NCBI RefSeq assembly: GCF_001625215.2
Contig: NC_030381.2
Span: forward strand, 50,615,214-50,679,213
Direction of reading: 5' to 3'
DNA from: Daucus carota subsp. sativus
Taxonomy: Eukaryota > Streptophyta > Magnoliopsida > Apiales > Apiaceae
DNA length: 64,000 nucleotides
Both the position numbers and the translations under genes were made by a program. A model generated the notes under the pieces. It was not told the origin of the DNA and did no database searches. It saw only the letters and a program-made list of their open reading frames with translations. This document shows positions 24,339 to 37,436 of the stretch, in pieces. Every line of letters begins with the position of its first letter. Positions within the stretch are counted from its first letter, which is position 1.

Positions 24339-25709
24339 TCCGTCTGGTATGATGTAAATAAAGTGGATATTCCAAAGCATGAATGTTATATATCATTTTG
24401 TTTTGTCGCATCAGTGATTAGTGTGATTTGTGAAGACTTATGACTGATTTTGTAATTTTGTTGTGTCCGAGGGATTGTCGTTATCACCGAATTACTGATT
24501 CTTTAACTGACTAATGTACCTAGTGCTAGCATGGACTATATGTATTCTTGTAATTTTGTGGAAATGGATGTATGATGTAATGCCACTTCCCTTTGATTCG
24601 GTAATTGTTGCTCTTTCACATACATAAAGCAAAACTTTGCTTGGCTCATATATTCTCACTTTGATTTACTTATGTGCTTTCATTTAGTTTGTGAACTACG
24701 TGACTAATATACATGACTGATATACAGAGTAGTTTGAGGTGCGAGACAACCTAGCACTTTACTGTGATTCATTCTCATTTAGCTTGTTATCTTTTGTTTG
24801 TCATGTTGGGCAGAGTATAAATGTGTACTTTGGCAAACATACGATATTAATTCACAAGTACAAAACTAAACTACCTTGTTTGTTTATTTTGATGTTCCCA
24901 TCTGTGTCCTGCTATTGTATATAGAGAACAGAAGTTTCAATATAGGTGATCAAAGCTTCTGTCCATGTGAAACACACTGGCACATATATTCCTGTTCTAG
25001 CCAATATACTGTTCACTTGCTTGCTAAAATATTGAGAATCTTATTTTAAATGACTTTTGCTAGAGATGCCTGGCTTTTGGGTGGAATTGAAGTTGTAAAC
25101 ATGTCTACACTGTGGGCACTGCTTTCTGCACGTCAACATTGTAAACATTACACCTCCGGACTGGAGATATAAGTACAAGTGTACTACTCAGTGGCCTTCA
25201 TATTAATTTTTGTTATTAATATTTGGTTGCCCTCTCCAATGTATTGTAGCTGGCACACAATCACTTGAGAACATGATCTTGTGCAAATGCAATTGATACT
25301 CCAGGTGCATCTACGCACAGAGGTTATGTTTCCTTCTATCCAAGGTTATGTTTCCTTCTATCCCTGGAATAGTTCAATTCGCATTAGCCTGTTTTACTGG
25401 GTATTTTTAATTTTCAGTAGGATAAAGAACTGCTTGAGTCATGCACTTGTTTGATGCTTCGATAATCGTTTGGTAGTATTCCATGGGTAAAACAAGCATG
25501 ATGCTGGTTTTATTTTGATGTTTCTTTATGTTCGGAAGTATCGTGTGTGCTGAGCTCAGTTTTGCATGTTCACAACATTTTTATAAAGAACAAAGTTGGT
25601 GTGTTTAATTTACCTCCTAAAACTTTTTGTTTCCAAATCAAAACATGAAACTCCTGGTTTTGAAAACAAGCTAAAGGGTTCTATATTATCACAACCGGGA
25701 TGAGATATA

Positions 25710-26010
25710 ATTGGTTAGTATAGTATTTTGGTTGATAGTCCATGATAATTGAACACTATCTAAAATTAATTAATTAGTTGAATTATTCTTTATTATTATA
25801 AAGAATCACTCTAATTTATATTCTACTAACTAATTCTAAACATACAAATATTTCTACAAGCTTGTATAATATTTTGGTTAACACAAAGTTTATAATAAAT
25901 CAAATACTATATAAAATTAATTAATTAGTTAAATTGTCCTTTAACTAACAGGAACACTCAATCCTACTTTAAAACAATTTCTTACCTCAACTAATTCCAA
26001 ACATGTAATT
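25710..26010. repeat. Diverged tandem repeat
   Basis: Two neighbouring segments share AAAATTAATTAATTAGTT, GAATCACTC/GAACACTCAATC and ACTAATTC-AAACAT in the same order with a spacing of about 150-175 bases. The copies are well diverged. Confidence 0.5.
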
Positions 26011-26479
26011 GTTTTTCTTAAATAAAATATACTTTTAAATATGCAACATACCACATACCTTACTTTGACAACTACCTATACTTGCAGCAGCTCAAACTTC
26101 AACTATAAAATGACTTCCAGCAGTTACTAATTCCAAATACAAATAAATTAATTGAATTTTCATTAACTGTTATAAATACTCAGGCTTAACTCATAGATTC
26201 TAGAAAAAATAAAAGGACTTAAGATTTACATATTTTACAACATTAAAAATCACATGTGATAAAATTTAAAGTATTTTATTGATCCATTTGTTTTGATAAT
26301 TTTGAATTAATTAATTTACTAAACCTTATGATTCCAAACGATTTTAGTAAAATATTTTACAACATAGACTTGAATTTTTCATATATATTATCTGTAATAT
26401 AGAATTATAATATTACGTAACTGAAAAATATTTACAAATTTTTTATAAGGTAATCATGTAGTTATGTATCACATTTTTT

Positions 26480-26576
26480 CTCACACACACACATACACAC
26501 AAATATATACACATATACATACACACATATATACACACATGCATACACATACATACATATATACATACATACATTA
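26480..26576. repeat. CA/TA-rich microsatellite
   Basis: Interrupted run of CACA, CATA and TATA units. A second small CA/TA run lies at 26711-26746. Confidence 0.85.
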
Positions 26577-28520
26577 TTTTGATATTCGGATTATAACTTC
26601 ATATAAATTTATCATACACAAATTGATATAGGTAAATCAAAACAAAAGATTTAAATAAATAATTTTATACTATATTAATATATATCTTAAATATTTTTAT
26701 CAATATTATATACATACACACACACATATATATATATATATATAAATTTATATATAAGCCTGTCTTTTGCACGGGTTAAAAGTTATATTTGTTAGAAGTA
26801 TTAAAAGACATCTATTTGGAAATTTGGAAATACGAGACTGCTCTAGAATTGATTAATACATCTTAAATAGCAATCATGAATAACATGCTTTGTGCCATAA
26901 AATCGAGAAGTATATGAAGTAAATCTTGGAGCAAGCTATATGGAAATTTACCGGTCGCTTTGACTAGAAATGAGTATAATATCTGACTAGTCGAATACCA
27001 AATCGAAATAATTGAACTTATACAATCAAATTGAAAATTTCAGTCTAGTATGAACAGTTAATACAATTTGATTATTTTTTTAAATTTTCTACCACATGCA
27101 AAATCTTTTTATATATACTCCTTCCTTCTTATTTTAATAGTTTTGTTTGTCAAAATAAAATTTTCATAATATATGTCCTCTTTTTTGTTTAATGTAATTT
27201 TATATTGTTTTCAACATTGACTATAATTAAGTGACACAACTTTCAAAACTTGTTTAGCAAATAATCATGTAATTCTAATAGAATGGATGAGAACTTGGTT
27301 ATATTCATATGTAATTAATACAATTTTAGTGATGATAAAAGTAACAAGACAACATATTTAATATCTTTAATACATGAAAAATTTGCAAAAATGACTATTA
27401 AATGAGAAAAAGAGAATGTGTATATATGTGTGTGTGAGAGAAAGAGGATAATGAATATGCAAGTATGAGGGAATGTATACACACACAAACTATACAGTCA
27501 TTCATACTTGCATATTAATTATCCTCTCGTTCTCAAATGCACCCACATGAGCACAAGCACGCAAAAAGAGTGTCAAAGTATCCATGACATGTTTGTCATG
27601 TCATTGTCGCTGGATCTCCATTAGAGTGAGAGGGATACTACAAAAATATTTGATAATTTTGAATGCCAATTATGAAATAGTTTTTGTAGTAAAAGTATAA
27701 AAAAATACTACTGAAGATAGGGAAATAAAATATTAATAATTTGTTGATTTGACAATAATGTCACTAAAGATTACCATCCATGTTGCACTAACAACAAGTC
27801 CAATGCAAAACTATGATTATTTTCATAATTGTAATATAGGACAAAAATCATAAAACTCAACTTCAATGGTTGTATTATAATAAGTTTGCACTACTAAAAT
27901 TTGGTTTGGTCACATATTTTTGATCATTCCCACCCTTTTCTCTTTTTTTCTTAAAAAAACATAAACAATTATATAAAAAATATATATTCTTATTTATAAC
28001 GTATTCTTTGAAAACCAACACAAATCATAACTCTTCTTGACGCTAACTATAACGTGATTTGCTCCAATACAAACAGAATCATGTAACTCGTTTTGACTCT
28101 AAAGTTATTAACTCGAAGACAAACATGAAGCCTATATAAGATAAATAATATATTTTTCCATACAAATGAATAAATATAAAATATGATAAATATTATATTA
28201 AAATTAATTAAAAAAATATATTACCTCATATTAATATTAAAAAAATATTTATGGATAGATAAGGAATTTTTTTTATTGTTTATACTACCAATTTACAATA
28301 TAAAAAATATTGTAAAAATTAAATTTGTAAGAGAAAATATAATCAAACGGTTATTATTATTTAATCAAATTTCAATTCATTATTATAGAATTGTCCATTC
28401 AAAAAAAAATATGGCATCCAACAATACTAAAATAATTATAAACTGATGTTTTTTTGAAATAATAATAAAATGATGTTAAAAATTAAATTCTAAATCATGA
28501 ATTTTGAATTATATAATCCG

Positions 28521-28537
28521 CCCGTGCTTCGCACGGG
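28521..28537. mobile_element. Helitron-like 3' terminal hairpin
   Basis: CCCGTGCTTCGCACGGG can form a 7-bp GC stem in a very AT-rich setting and is followed by TTTAGCCTGTATAGTCCTAA. Plant Helitrons end with such a hairpin shortly before CTRR. The same half-motif (GCACGGGTTAAAAG) occurs at 26769, and a related hairpin (CTCGTGCATGGCACGAG) at 51412-51428. No 5' end or helicase was found. Confidence 0.4.
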
Positions 28538-29399
28538 TTTAGCCTGTATAGTCCTAAATGCATAAATTAGTCTTATTTTTGAAATCAAAGATAAATACAA
28601 ATATCATACCAGAACATAAATTAACTGGAAACGGAATACAAAGAACTCCAGTTAAAATAAAAATGAATGACTTGAACAATATATTAGCTAAATTTGGAAT
28701 TGTTTGGTTGTAAACAGAATTATCATTATAGTGAAAGTAGTATTTTAACACTAAAAAAAATATTTTGATTTAACAATGACTATAGGAAATTTATATTTAG
28801 TATTGGACCAGTTCACTCTAATCATCAGAACCATCGTAAAAGTCTCGTCACACTCCCATCTTTAACATACCATCAATCAATGAACCTCCGACGTAAACAA
28901 ATATCCTATGAATTAACAACATATAATTCCACGAAACCAGATCTATTCTAATCAATTAATCAAAACCATCCAAATACATATTCCTTCCCACAAGAACAAT
29001 ATGTATGTATCAAAGAATTACTAACAAACATATCTGACAAAAAATCGAGTTTTCATAATACTACAATATACACGCAAACAAATTTTAAACTCCGAGCTAA
29101 TGCCTTTACAACAAACAACTTAAATAATCATGTTAAACCTCATTTGGAAACATTATTTTGATTTTTAATTTTTGTATTCACTCCTAACCAACACTAGTTC
29201 AATTTTTAATTTTCGATTTCAAATTTAATTTATCCAGATTGATTTCAATTTATTTTTCGGTCTATGTTTTTTGGGTATTTGGTAAAAGAATTATAATTCA
29301 ATCTTGTAACCAAATAATTGCATACCCGGTCATAGCTCCAACTTCATTTCTCCTAAGGTATCATTTTGTATAACACATTAGTTTAGAACAATGACTAGA

Positions 29400-30009
29400 C
29401 AAAACAAACCATCATCCCTCATTTCAATATCAGTAAGGAATTAGTGGCTTATCAAAGTGCTCAAGCTCCAAAGTTTACATTAAAAGAACAAAATCTTCAA
29501 AAACAGTTGCACCAAGTCTAAAATGAATAACAGTTGCACCAAATATAAAAGGAAAATCAATATCTGAATATTATCCTCTGTGATCTTAATTTTTGCAACA
29601 TTATTTGGACAAACCTCAGAAGGCAAGAGTCGTCAAGCTGCATTCTTGAATTCCGTTCTTGGTTATACATTTAGCGGTAAACAAAGCTTGCATAGCCTTT
29701 CTTCTTCTTGTCCCTCTACTACTTGGAATCAAAAAAAATGAGATCATCAATTATATTAGATTGTATCATGATGAGAAAACATCAATCACTTGTGAATTTT
29801 GAAATTCTAACAGTTAATAATGTTATACTAGATACTCCACCACTCTGCATGTTAGTTCTTGAATGAAACATGACACTGATATCAGATGCTCTAATTCTAA
29901 AAGGATGTTACATCATAGTAGATGCCCCCATCCATTTAAACTATCTAGAAATTATGTCCAAACTTTGGAAATATTCATAAATTGTACCTTATAATTTATG
30001 ACCCCCATG
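29400..30009 (-). other. 3' flank duplicated with that of the full HD-Zip IV gene
   Basis: The block with AAGCTTGCATAGCCTTTCTT, at about 29686-29705, also occurs at about 42651-42671, in the 3' flank of the full gene. Other pieces (TCAAAGTTTAC, ACTAAGTCTAAAA-like) occur in the same order. The duplication therefore included the 3' untranslated region. Confidence 0.65.
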
Positions 30010-32934
30010 TCAAATGCTTAAACTAGACACTAGTGCATTCTGGATCCTTTCTACAACGGACTGGGTAAGCGTGTTTACAATTGCTACCCTTTCACATGTG
30101 AGATCTTCTGGGAGAGCTGAATGAACCATAATCTGAAATGCAACAGTGAGCAGGGATCCACCAGACCCGACCTCTATAATTCCTCCTACATTATGTCTAG
30201 GACCATCCGGATGTATAACAAATCCAGATGGGAGTAGAGCAACATAAGTAGGATCACCTCCGCTTAAGACCACATTCAGAGGCGTTGTGTCAACGGAAGT
30301 ATATATGACATATGATGCAGTAGAATCCACACGGGTCTCTTTTAGAATATGTGTGTTGCTTTCTCTTGAATTCTGCATGTAGTTTTAGTATGTTATATAT
30401 GTTAATTCTACATAAAAGAAACATAACACATGCGATAGAGATAATAAAGTATAACTTACATGTAAATTCAACAAGGAGATACAGCTGCTAGGATCACAAC
30501 CATTACTAATACGCATTATTTCATACACTTGTCCAGTACTGGCTATCATGTCCCACTGTACAGACAGAGTAATTAGTCAGGTACTAGATAATTTCTTTCC
30601 TTACTAGAATATGCATCACAAAGTAATACAATCATTAATTTTCACAGAATCATTTCTTTAAAGGTAATTTTGGAAGATATAAATTATAAAAAACTAAATC
30701 ATTTCGATGAAGTTGCATCCAATGTCATTCAACTTTTCTTTATGGAATTTGTGCAATATGATTGCCTACGTAATATTTTTCATAGTCAAACTGATATGCA
30801 TAAGACATTACATAATATAAGCCTTTACATGCAGCGTAATAATTAGAATTCTCGAATACTAGTACTTCAATATAAGTCAGGATAATACTTATAATCAACC
30901 TTGTCTGGTACTACATCATATAACTCGTTACTATTTATATATAATTTATCAAACTTGTATTGCATTCTTATTTCATAATTAAAGATGAAAATGATCTAAA
31001 TATTCCTTACCTTGTTTCTTGAAGTCTCATCGTTGAGGAAGTCAAAAACCTTTTCTGGAGAAAATTGAATCCAGAAAGAAGATGCAACGCTGACTATAGT
31101 ACCATAAGGCATGCCTGGATCATCTGTATTCTTTTTAGCCATGATTTTGGCTTTTGTGGCACCATCACCACAAAGAGTATTACACGTGTGTGCAGCGGAA
31201 ACTCCAAAACTATTGCAGTAGCTCAACATCATTCTTTTGGACAGCTTGAGCACACTCTTTCTTCCTTCAGGAGTTAACATCACTATTTCCAGAAGTAATT
31301 TAATATAAAATATTATTCACACATATTTGAACATATATATGCAAAAGTTTTATAAAGTCTTAACTAAAACGTTTGCAGAACATGTTGGAATTTAAGGACT
31401 CCAACATAATTGAGACTTGTAGATTGCTTTATGTACCTTTCACATATTCTGTATGAATTTTTTTTTCCATGGGACTTAAAAGACGTGCACATTGCCTATG
31501 TAGTGTTGTTATCCAGTGTTTTGCCCCAAATGCAAGACCTGAATTGACCAGTGATTTGTATAAATTGTCAACATATCTATCATCTATTTCCACGTGTTCA
31601 ACCCATGTGACCTGGAAAAGTTTTTGAATATTCTTAGAAAAAGGAGAATAGAGTGCGTTTGTGTATTATGATATAGTGAACTACTAAAAGAAAAACTGTA
31701 CTTTGGAGAAACCAGTAGACAACTTCTGGATCAAACAGCCTGAAGGTCTTCTTTGGCATTGAGATATATAGGCGGGACCCAAATTGTTCAAGGAAACATC
31801 AGCAACCGCCCATGTCCCATTATCGTGTTGTTTGCTGTACCTTATAAAGTTGCAATCTTGAGTTGGAACTAATGGTGATAGAACATGAAACTCAGCTGTG
31901 ATCTGGATGTCATATATTTTAATATTTCAGTTCCAAAACATTTTTAAGCAAAACTGTAATTACAAATCAAATGCACGGGTTTTATTGTTGCATAAATTTT
32001 ATACTCAATCTTTCGAACCACTAGTTATGGTACAAAACATATTCATACCACTTGTAAAGCTTCATTATAGTTTCCAGCCATGCCAGTTGATAAAACATCA
32101 ATGATCGATGCTCGTGAAACAATACCAGAAAACACAGTTGACCATTGTTCCTGATGATAACAGATTAGTCAAAAATCCAAAGGCTAAATTAACATAAACA
32201 TACAATCCAAATTACATTAATACGCACACACACACATACACACACACACACACACAAAGAGGAGATAGAGAGATGGAGAGAGGAAAGGCGGAGGAAGAGA
32301 GAGTAAAAGGGGGAGATAGAGAGAGACGGAGGATACCACATCCATCAAGATTTCCACGAGTTTGGTAGGATTCATGAAAATAACTACAGACTCTCTCGAT
32401 GCCTCGGATTTTGTTTTCACGGGTTTCAATTCAATCCTATTGGGGAAACTACTCAAATACTCATCTTTATTCAAACATTCAATACCACTATGTATGATTG
32501 GAATCCACAAGGGTTCTCCAGCTTGAGCCATCATGATGAGTTCATCCATTGCTGCAATTGCTCGCTCAACAATAAAGGCTTTATCAGCCTCAACAAGCCC
32601 AACAGTTGACTGGAGTAGTGCCTATATATATATATACGCATATTCATTATTCAATAATACTCATACTAATCTCGTAAGAACAAATACATTACTTATAAAA
32701 TTATAATCTACGAGTAACAACATAATTAAATACCTTTTCTCCTGAACGACCAATATCAATCTCCGAATGTTTTTCATTAGATGACATCTCATCTATAATA
32801 GTAGGGTAATGTTCATTCTTGGCCATTTCAGTTGTTAGGTCTGGTTTGTCTTTATTTTTCAAACACTTTCTCGACTTATTTCTCATATGACTCTTGTAAC
32901 AATGTTTATATAGAATTTCACATCTACACCTCAC
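30010..32934 (-). CDS. HD-Zip IV relative lacking the homeodomain (START-only)
   Basis: Eight exons on the minus strand: 32934-32734, 32621-32337, 32150-32049, 31902-31702, 31611-31437, 31282-31011, 30555-30460 and 30372-30010. Exons 3-7 have exactly the lengths of the matching exons of the full gene at 42976-46541 (102, 201, 175, 272, 96). All junctions are GT-AG and the frame is open to TGA. The first listed exon matches exon 3 of the full gene but is strongly diverged and lacks the CPNCGG motif. The second starts just where the START domain begins, about 54 codons shorter than its counterpart. I find no homeodomain exons upstream. The first in-frame ATG, at 32886, would give 548 residues. 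It keeps the START domain (putative lipid-binding) and the adjacent C-terminal domain. It could be a decaying duplicate or a functional START-only protein without its own DNA-binding part. Confidence 0.75.
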
Positions 32935-33507
32935 CTGTTGAATGTAATAAAGGGATTTACAAGTCGGTGGGAATTAGGGGTTAGGGATTCAATCAACACA
33001 ATTATTTAATACAATAAAATGGATGGTTATAATGAGGAGCACAAAAAATAGTGGGGTTAGGGATCCGATAAATACAATCTTTGAATGTAATAAGGGGACA
33101 GTTATATTGAAGAATGCAAGTAGCATAGTATCAGATCCATTATAATCCATCATATCATATCTATTTTAATTAGTGGGTGGTTGGGGATTCGATCAATACA
33201 CTTATTGAATTTAATCAATTGGAGGAGTATATGATCATATCTATTATAGTCGTTGGGAGTTGGGACAAGCATATATAGTACAACGCGGATCAACGGGATG
33301 CTAGTATAAAAATATTCTTTTTGTAAATCAACCAAAATTTTGATACTTGATGTTGTGGGACCTACTTGACTGAAATTTTTATGTTAATTCTATATCTAAA
33401 TCAAATAGTTTTAATAATATAATAGAATAGAATAGCTATATCCAGCAGAGTTATATAGCCTTTATTCCCGACTGAAGATTTTGAATAGTAACTGAAATAG
33501 CCATATA
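32935..33507. other. Upstream flank of the START-only gene
   Basis: Contains an imperfect repeated motif, GGGGTTAGGGATTCAATCAA, GGGTTAGGGATCCGATAAAT and GGTTGGGGATTCGATCAATA, spaced about 90-125 bases apart. No homeodomain exon and no clear promoter were seen. Confidence 0.5.
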
Positions 33508-33788
33508 CTCCCTCCGTCCCACCCATTTCCTTACACTTTCCTTTTTGGGGCATCCCATCCAATTCTTTACATTTCAAAACTTACCAAAAATAGTCCATGG
33601 GTCCCACCATTTCTCCACTTTTCTTTCCTTTTCACACTACTTTTACTCCATTAACTTCTTTTTATACATTAAAAATCGATGGGTCCCACCACTTTACCCA
33701 CTTTTCTTCATCTTTTCCACTACTTTATACATATTCCTTAACCTCCGTGCCCAACCCATTCGATAAGAAATGGGTGGGACGGAGGGAG
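33508..33788. mobile_element. Stowaway MITE, well preserved
   Basis: The ends CTCCCTCCGTCCCACCCATT and AATGGGTGGGACGGAGGGAG are perfect inverted repeats, and TA flanks both sides (33506-33507 and 33789-33790). It is 281 bp long. The short frames inside are not genes. Confidence 0.92.
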
Positions 33789-33900
33789 TAGTAGTTTGTA
33801 CGTATGAATTGGGTTGTTGTTATTGGGCTTTAAAAAACCGAAGCCTTTTAACATTCATGATAGCCGGGAGCCCAGGACCCGCAATGAGTAGTAGGCCGTA

Positions 33901-34149
33901 CTCCCTCCGTCTTCCTGAATAATATATATTGGGGCTCATGTACACGCCATATATTTTAATGCAATTATAAAATATATTTATACGATTTATTTTTAAAATT
34001 TTATTTTCTGAATAAAAGTTTGGATATAAAAATTTTATTCAGAAGAAAAAATCTCAAAACTAAATTACGGAGCTATATTTTATAAGAGTATTGAAATCCG
34101 TGTAGAGCAGTTGAAATAAAACATACATGATTAAATGAGACAGAGAGAG
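33901..34149. mobile_element. Stowaway MITE
   Basis: It starts CTCCCTCCGTCTTCCTGAAT and ends GAGACAGAGAGAG, with TA on both sides (33899-33900, 34150-34151). The ends match less well than in the element at 33508. Confidence 0.65.
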
Positions 34150-34399
34150 TATTACCTTTACTGTTTACAGATAAGTATCATTTTGTTGTTAGAAAAAGGA
34201 CTTATAAAATAAGATTGCTTGTGTGTTTAAGTTAAACATGAGATGCCTGACAAAAAAATTATGTATGATATCGTTTAAAAAATAAATAAATATGACATTG
34301 TTAATTTGTTGCAATCCACCAAACATCGTACTCATTTTTCAATAATCTTTTCAATCAAAACAAAACAAATAAAATGTACATCTAAAATATATAATTTTA

Positions 34400-34849
34400 T
34401 ACAGTTTCATTTTTGGATGTCCCATCATTTTTATATATTCCAAAAATAATAAATTGTAATAATATAAATTATTTTTCTATGATGTGTACATGGATTTTAA
34501 CTCATTTTGATCGTCTACTACTTATTAATAATTGTGGACCCTTGCATATACAAAAGCTCCGCCAATCAAAACAAACTAAATATATCAAATTTAGCTTAGA
34601 ATGTGTCTATGGACCCACACTAGCCAAATCCTAATATAAAAATATTATTATATACACTAGTTTTTTCCGCTATCTCAATTCTGTAATAATATAAAACACT
34701 TTTACACCTACTACTTTATTCTACTATATTAAATTTATTATTAAATATAAATTAGTTTCACTACCTACTTTTCATCTAATTTTCTCAATTTTTACATATT
34801 TTCTTGGTATCCATATCCCAAGCGAATATAATTAGTCGAGCGGAGGGAG
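34400..34849. mobile_element. Probable Stowaway-ended element with shared core
   Basis: The right end is CGAGCGGAGGGAG followed by TA. The left end is not sharp; TTTTGGATGTCCCATCATTT near 34410 is the best candidate. The middle (34538-34640) is the repeat shared with intron 4 of the acyltransferase gene. Confidence 0.45.
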
Positions 34850-34923
34850 TAGTTTCTTTACTAAAGAAATTTTTGGTAAGAGTATGGAGCAATTAAACTT
34901 GTAGTTTTGTTGGAACAAAATAT

Positions 34924-35101
34924 AGGGAAATGTTATTTCCAGAGCTGTTTTTTAATTTCCAGAGCTGAAAAGCCTTGAAAAGACGAAATTACCCCTCCAT
35001 ATTGTTTTTTTTTGCTATTGTATATACACGGGGGCAGTTTTGTCTTTTCAAGTTTTGTTTGTTCTGGAAATTAAAAATCAGCTCTGGATTTAACATTTCC
35101 T
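34924..35101. mobile_element. Fold-back MITE made almost wholly of inverted arms
   Basis: The left arm GGGAAATGTTATTTCCAGAG continues through AAAAGACGAAATTACCCC. The right arm is its inverse, from GGGGGCAGTTTTGTCTTTTC to CAGCTCTGGATTTAACATTT. The arms are about 72 bases with a short AT loop, so a transcript would fold into a long hairpin. TATA/ATA lies at both borders. Confidence 0.8.
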
Positions 35102-35852
35102 ATAATGATAAATTACATTATCCTCCCACTTATTTATGTACAAACTGCGCTCATAATTAACTTTAGGATTATTGTGTCCTAAGAGGCAATGATCAATTAA
35201 CTTTTCGATTTCGTATTAGCCAATGATCCCAATTAGAGGAATAATTGAAATAACAGTATTGATATTATTAGGAGAGCCACGCAGATACGATCCTGTGCAG
35301 TTGAATTATAAGTGAGCGTGCTTACAAAATATGTGCTTTAGAAATTTTAGATTTCACCGAATAATATGGAGCTCTGGACGAGAATGGGAGAATTTCTGAT
35401 GATTGGATGTAATAATCAGTAGATTCATTACTTTGATCACCTGCTTCGTATATAAGATGATGGATTTTTTTTTTTGATTTTATAAAATGATGGATTTTAT
35501 AGAATTGTTTAGTATATTTTAAGCGGGTAATACTTTCATTAATTTCTTTATCAAATGATTTGGCAAACAATTGAACGTTGTGATTGGATGAATAATGTAT
35601 ATACAAGATGATCTGATTTGGAATGAATGCAGACAATCAGACAATCTCATAGATTTGGAGAAAAAAAATTGAGATAATTTTTTGGGGGTATTTAGCTTTT
35701 TCAATTTTAATCTTTTTGAAATCCCATCAAAATCTATGAGATTTTGAAGCACAACTTTAAATTTAAAGTATTTATATGAGGTATGCGACATTTTATTAAG
35801 AATTCATCAAAATCTGTGCAAAAAAATCAAGTGATTAATATATTCGGCTTAG

Positions 35853-36670
35853 AGGTTGTTTGATAAAACTGAATAAAAAATGCTGAGTCATTAAATTTGC
35901 TGAATACACTGAATGAAGAATTTACCTGAATGAAAAATTTACTGAAAGAAATTTATTGTTTGATAACAATCATATTAAAATATCTGAATGACAATATATT
36001 TATCATTTTACCCTTATAATTCCAACATACATCATAAATCATCCAAAATTATAGCAAATATAATTTTATTCAAAATTATAAAAAAAGTATAATCTTATCC
36101 AAAATTATACAAAAATGTAAATCATCCGAAATTATTAAAAAATTATAATTTTGGATAAATTTTTATAATTTTGGATGATTTATGATGTTAAATTTTTTAT
36201 AATTTTTATAATTTTGGAATTTTATCCATAACTATAATTTCAAAATTATATTTTTAAATTTTTATCTAAAACACATCATAAATCATCCAAAATTTTTATC
36301 CAAAATCATAAAAAAATTAATCCAAAATTATAAAAATCATCCAAAATTTCTATAATTTTATATATTTATAGCCCATATCAAGATTAATCAATTCTTTTTT
36401 TTTAAAGAAAAGTGACGGGCACCTGATAACATAAAAGCAGCTAGCATAAACGCAGGAAGAGTGAAAATAAAGGGTTGAGTTTGAGGGTATATATTGGAAA
36501 ACCCTGTTCAGAGTCTCTCTTACCCACTAAGCGAGAGTCCACACTCTTATCCAATAAGTGCGTTTTGGTTTCATTAAGCACGTTTGATAATCTGTTAAAA
36601 AAATTAAATCTCTGACCGAATAAGTAAAATGGCCATTAAGAGGCTATTAAGAGTTATCAAACACCCCCTT
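35853..36670. mobile_element. hAT-type non-autonomous element
   Basis: The left end AGGTTGTTTGATAAAACT and right end AGTTATCAAACACCCCCTT are imperfect inverted repeats. They are flanked by CGGCTTAG (35845-35852) and AGGCTTAG (36671-36678), a 7-of-8 match to an 8-bp target duplication. The interior is AT-rich with many AAATTATAAAAA-type palindromes near 36040-36360 and no coding sequence. Confidence 0.65.
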
Positions 36671-37152
36671 AGGCTTAGTATAAGTTGAAAATTCGAAATG
36701 ACACCTCAGGTGATCTCATTTGAAATTCAAAATTTAAAATAAAATACATATTTCCAAACACAATCTCATTTCATTTTTTCTCAAAAATACTATAGTCCGC
36801 TTTTTTACAACCTCCTTTCAACATATTGAACAAAATAACATTCAAGAAGACCTTGGTAAAATTGAGCATTTTTCACAGGGGACATACATGGATCGAATTT
36901 AGGAATAGTGGAGTGCTTTACATCTACTCGAACAAATTATGTGAACAAATTATTTTAACATGTTGAGTGAAAGTGTTTGCTATCAGGTTTAACTTCTCAA
37001 TTGCTATCTTCAATGTCACATGTTAATAACAACAAATTGAATGAACATGGCACCATCCTGTGATCCTATTTATAAATATTACAGTAAAATGCGTTTAACC
37101 TCTATTGACATGCGAGCATGGCTTTTTTAGTTTTTATATCGTATAATGTTGA

Positions 37153-37436
37153 TTATGTCCTCTTTTACAGTTAGCCGTTAGTTGCTAGTCAATTACCTTA
37201 GTTGTTTTGTCTAGCTAGTTGATTGTGGTAGTTTTTTTGACTGGCGGATTCATTATTCTTTTTTATATGAAATTGTTTGATAAAGAGCGATTTAGTTAGC
37301 TTTTTTTGTCTCAAATAGACACATACCAAACCTCCGATTGAAAAAAAAAATGCTTCATCTTCCTGCAAATTAGCTTTTGAGTCCAAATCGTTAGTTTAAT
37401 ACGCTGACTACGAAACACTAAAATTAGATGTTTATC
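37153..37436. mobile_element. hAT-like MITE, copy A
   Basis: Shares the series AAATTGTTTGATAAAGAGCG, TAGACACAT, CCTCCGATTGAAAAA and TACGAAACAC with a second copy at 55633-55873 (AAATTGTTTGTTAAAGAGCG, TAGACACATGACAATCC, CTCTGATTGAAAAA, TACCGAACAC), in the same order and orientation. Both start with a GTTAGC-type block that is inverted at the far end. Borders are approximate. Confidence 0.6.

Larger units (their letters stand above)
24339..29400. other. Long AT-rich intergenic region
   Basis: The first 250 bases or so are VPS28 3' sequence. After that I see no credible gene; the short open frames at 24739-24924 and 28183-28446 are AT-rich and unlike any family I know. A 22-bp tandem pair (AGGTTATGTTTCCTTCTATC) lies at 25321-25364. 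Microsatellites, a diverged tandem repeat and helitron-like hairpins are listed separately. Confidence 0.5.

Noticed and set aside
28554..28561. Further L1-box octamers (also at 62274)
   Set aside because: Not near a gene start; expected by chance in AT-rich DNA.
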